This document shows, piece by piece, positions 11,850 to 12,102 of a stretch of DNA of 12,102 nt. The translations under genes and the position numbers were made by a program. The DNA lies in the NCBI GenBank assembly GCA_964551295.1, contig CAZKDJ010000128.1, forward strand, positions 1 through 12,102, written 5' to 3'. This DNA comes from JAFGED01 sp964551295 (lineage in GTDB: Bacteria; Chloroflexota; Anaerolineae; B4-G1). The notes beneath the pieces are model-generated. The model was given only the letters and a program-made list of their open reading frames with translations, was not told the origin of the DNA and made no database searches. Position 1 is the stretch's first letter, and every line of letters begins with the position of its first letter.

Positions 11850-12102
11850 TCACCTACAAGACGCAACACTTGCTCGTACAACTCCTCCCCAATCCAGGTC
11901 CCCCGAGCGCGGAGCAAGGTCAACACCGATCCGTAAACTGGATATGCGTTCTTCTCGTTTCGCGCGAGCCAGAACACCGAGGGTGCCACACACTTTCAGT
12001 CCCAGCTGTTGGGCGATTCGCCGACCTCGAATCTCATCTATCAATAACAGTGTAGCCCGGCGTTCCTGGGCCAGAATAATCGCCGAGGCCTCACCCATAC
12101 CA
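11850..12102 (-). CDS. DUF3368 PIN-like toxin, C-terminal part, probable frameshift (partial)
   Basis: The frame is open from the window edge to a stop at 11850. It reads GMGEASAIILAQERRATLLL, then IDEIRGRRIAQQLGLKVCGT, then LGVLARAKREERISSL. GEASAI holds a PIN acidic residue, IDEIRGRRIA is the second acidic segment, and GTLGVLARAK is typical of DUF3368. The true start and any UPF0175 antitoxin would lie beyond the window. After SSLR the reading frame gives an atypical tail (DLAPRSGDLDWGG), while the neighbouring frame gives SVLTLLRARGTWIGEELYEQ and then VLRLVGE, ending at a TAA at 11848-11846. That is what the family normally looks like. A 1-nt change near 11928-11940 therefore seems to have shifted the last third of the C-terminal region. 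It may be a real mutation or a sequence error. Confidence 0.72.
   Translation of the reverse strand, partial: GMGEASAIILAQERRATLLLIDEIRGRRIAQQLGLKVCGTLGVLARAKREERISSLRIGVDLAPRSGDLDWGGVVRASVASCR

Overview
The window looks like chromosomal DNA from a free-living bacterium, most probably a member of Chloroflexota. That is an inference from the style of the genes, not from a marker gene. The clues are a long secreted GEVED-repeat protein ending in an LPLIVR-type tail, a UPF0175/DUF3368 toxin-antitoxin pair, and a short dispersed repeat of the CCTTCGAC...CTCAGGGCAGGC type. Cyanobacteria or another phylum cannot be excluded. No rRNA, tRNA, transposase or CRISPR array was seen. Every supported gene lies on the minus strand, so transcription runs from high to low coordinates.

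Region A (about 4000 to 1) is a cell-surface polysaccharide operon of moderate GC. In transcription order it holds a GDP-mannose 3,5-epimerase-like protein, an RmlC-like cupin epimerase, an extended-SDR epimerase/dehydratase, RfbD (dTDP-4-dehydrorhamnose reductase), and the N-terminal part of a Wzx-type flippase cut by the window edge. The last three genes are tightly packed: 1 nt apart, then an ATGA overlap, then a TTGA overlap. Together they would make nucleotide sugars and export a lipid-linked glycan. The glucose-1-phosphate thymidylyltransferase (RfbA) and dehydratase (RfbB) needed for dTDP-rhamnose are not in the window.

Region B (about 4025 to 5037) holds one gene of an unnamed family, broken by an exact 23-nt repeat element whose removal restores the reading frame. 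Upstream of it lie four tandem 11-bp direct repeats. Next comes a 382-nt non-coding stretch containing a perfect 15-bp inverted repeat and a nested hairpin. A strong stem-loop at 4024-4056 separates this unit from the polysaccharide operon.

Region C (5038 to 6969) encodes a secreted, tail-fibre-like protein. It has a signal peptide, four VG(I/L)GT fibre motifs, an S74 intramolecular chaperone/autoprotease domain, a coiled coil and a C-terminal membrane anchor.

Region D (7073 to 7805) is a compact UPF0175 antitoxin / DUF3368 PIN toxin pair with overlapping genes.

Region E (7893 to 11735) is one 1280-residue secreted protein made of seven tandem GEVED repeats of about 173 residues, rich in cysteine and in Asp-rich loops.

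Region F (11846 to 12102) is the 3' end of a second DUF3368 PIN toxin, apparently frameshifted near its C-terminus. The surface-protein gene is therefore flanked by two PIN toxin loci.
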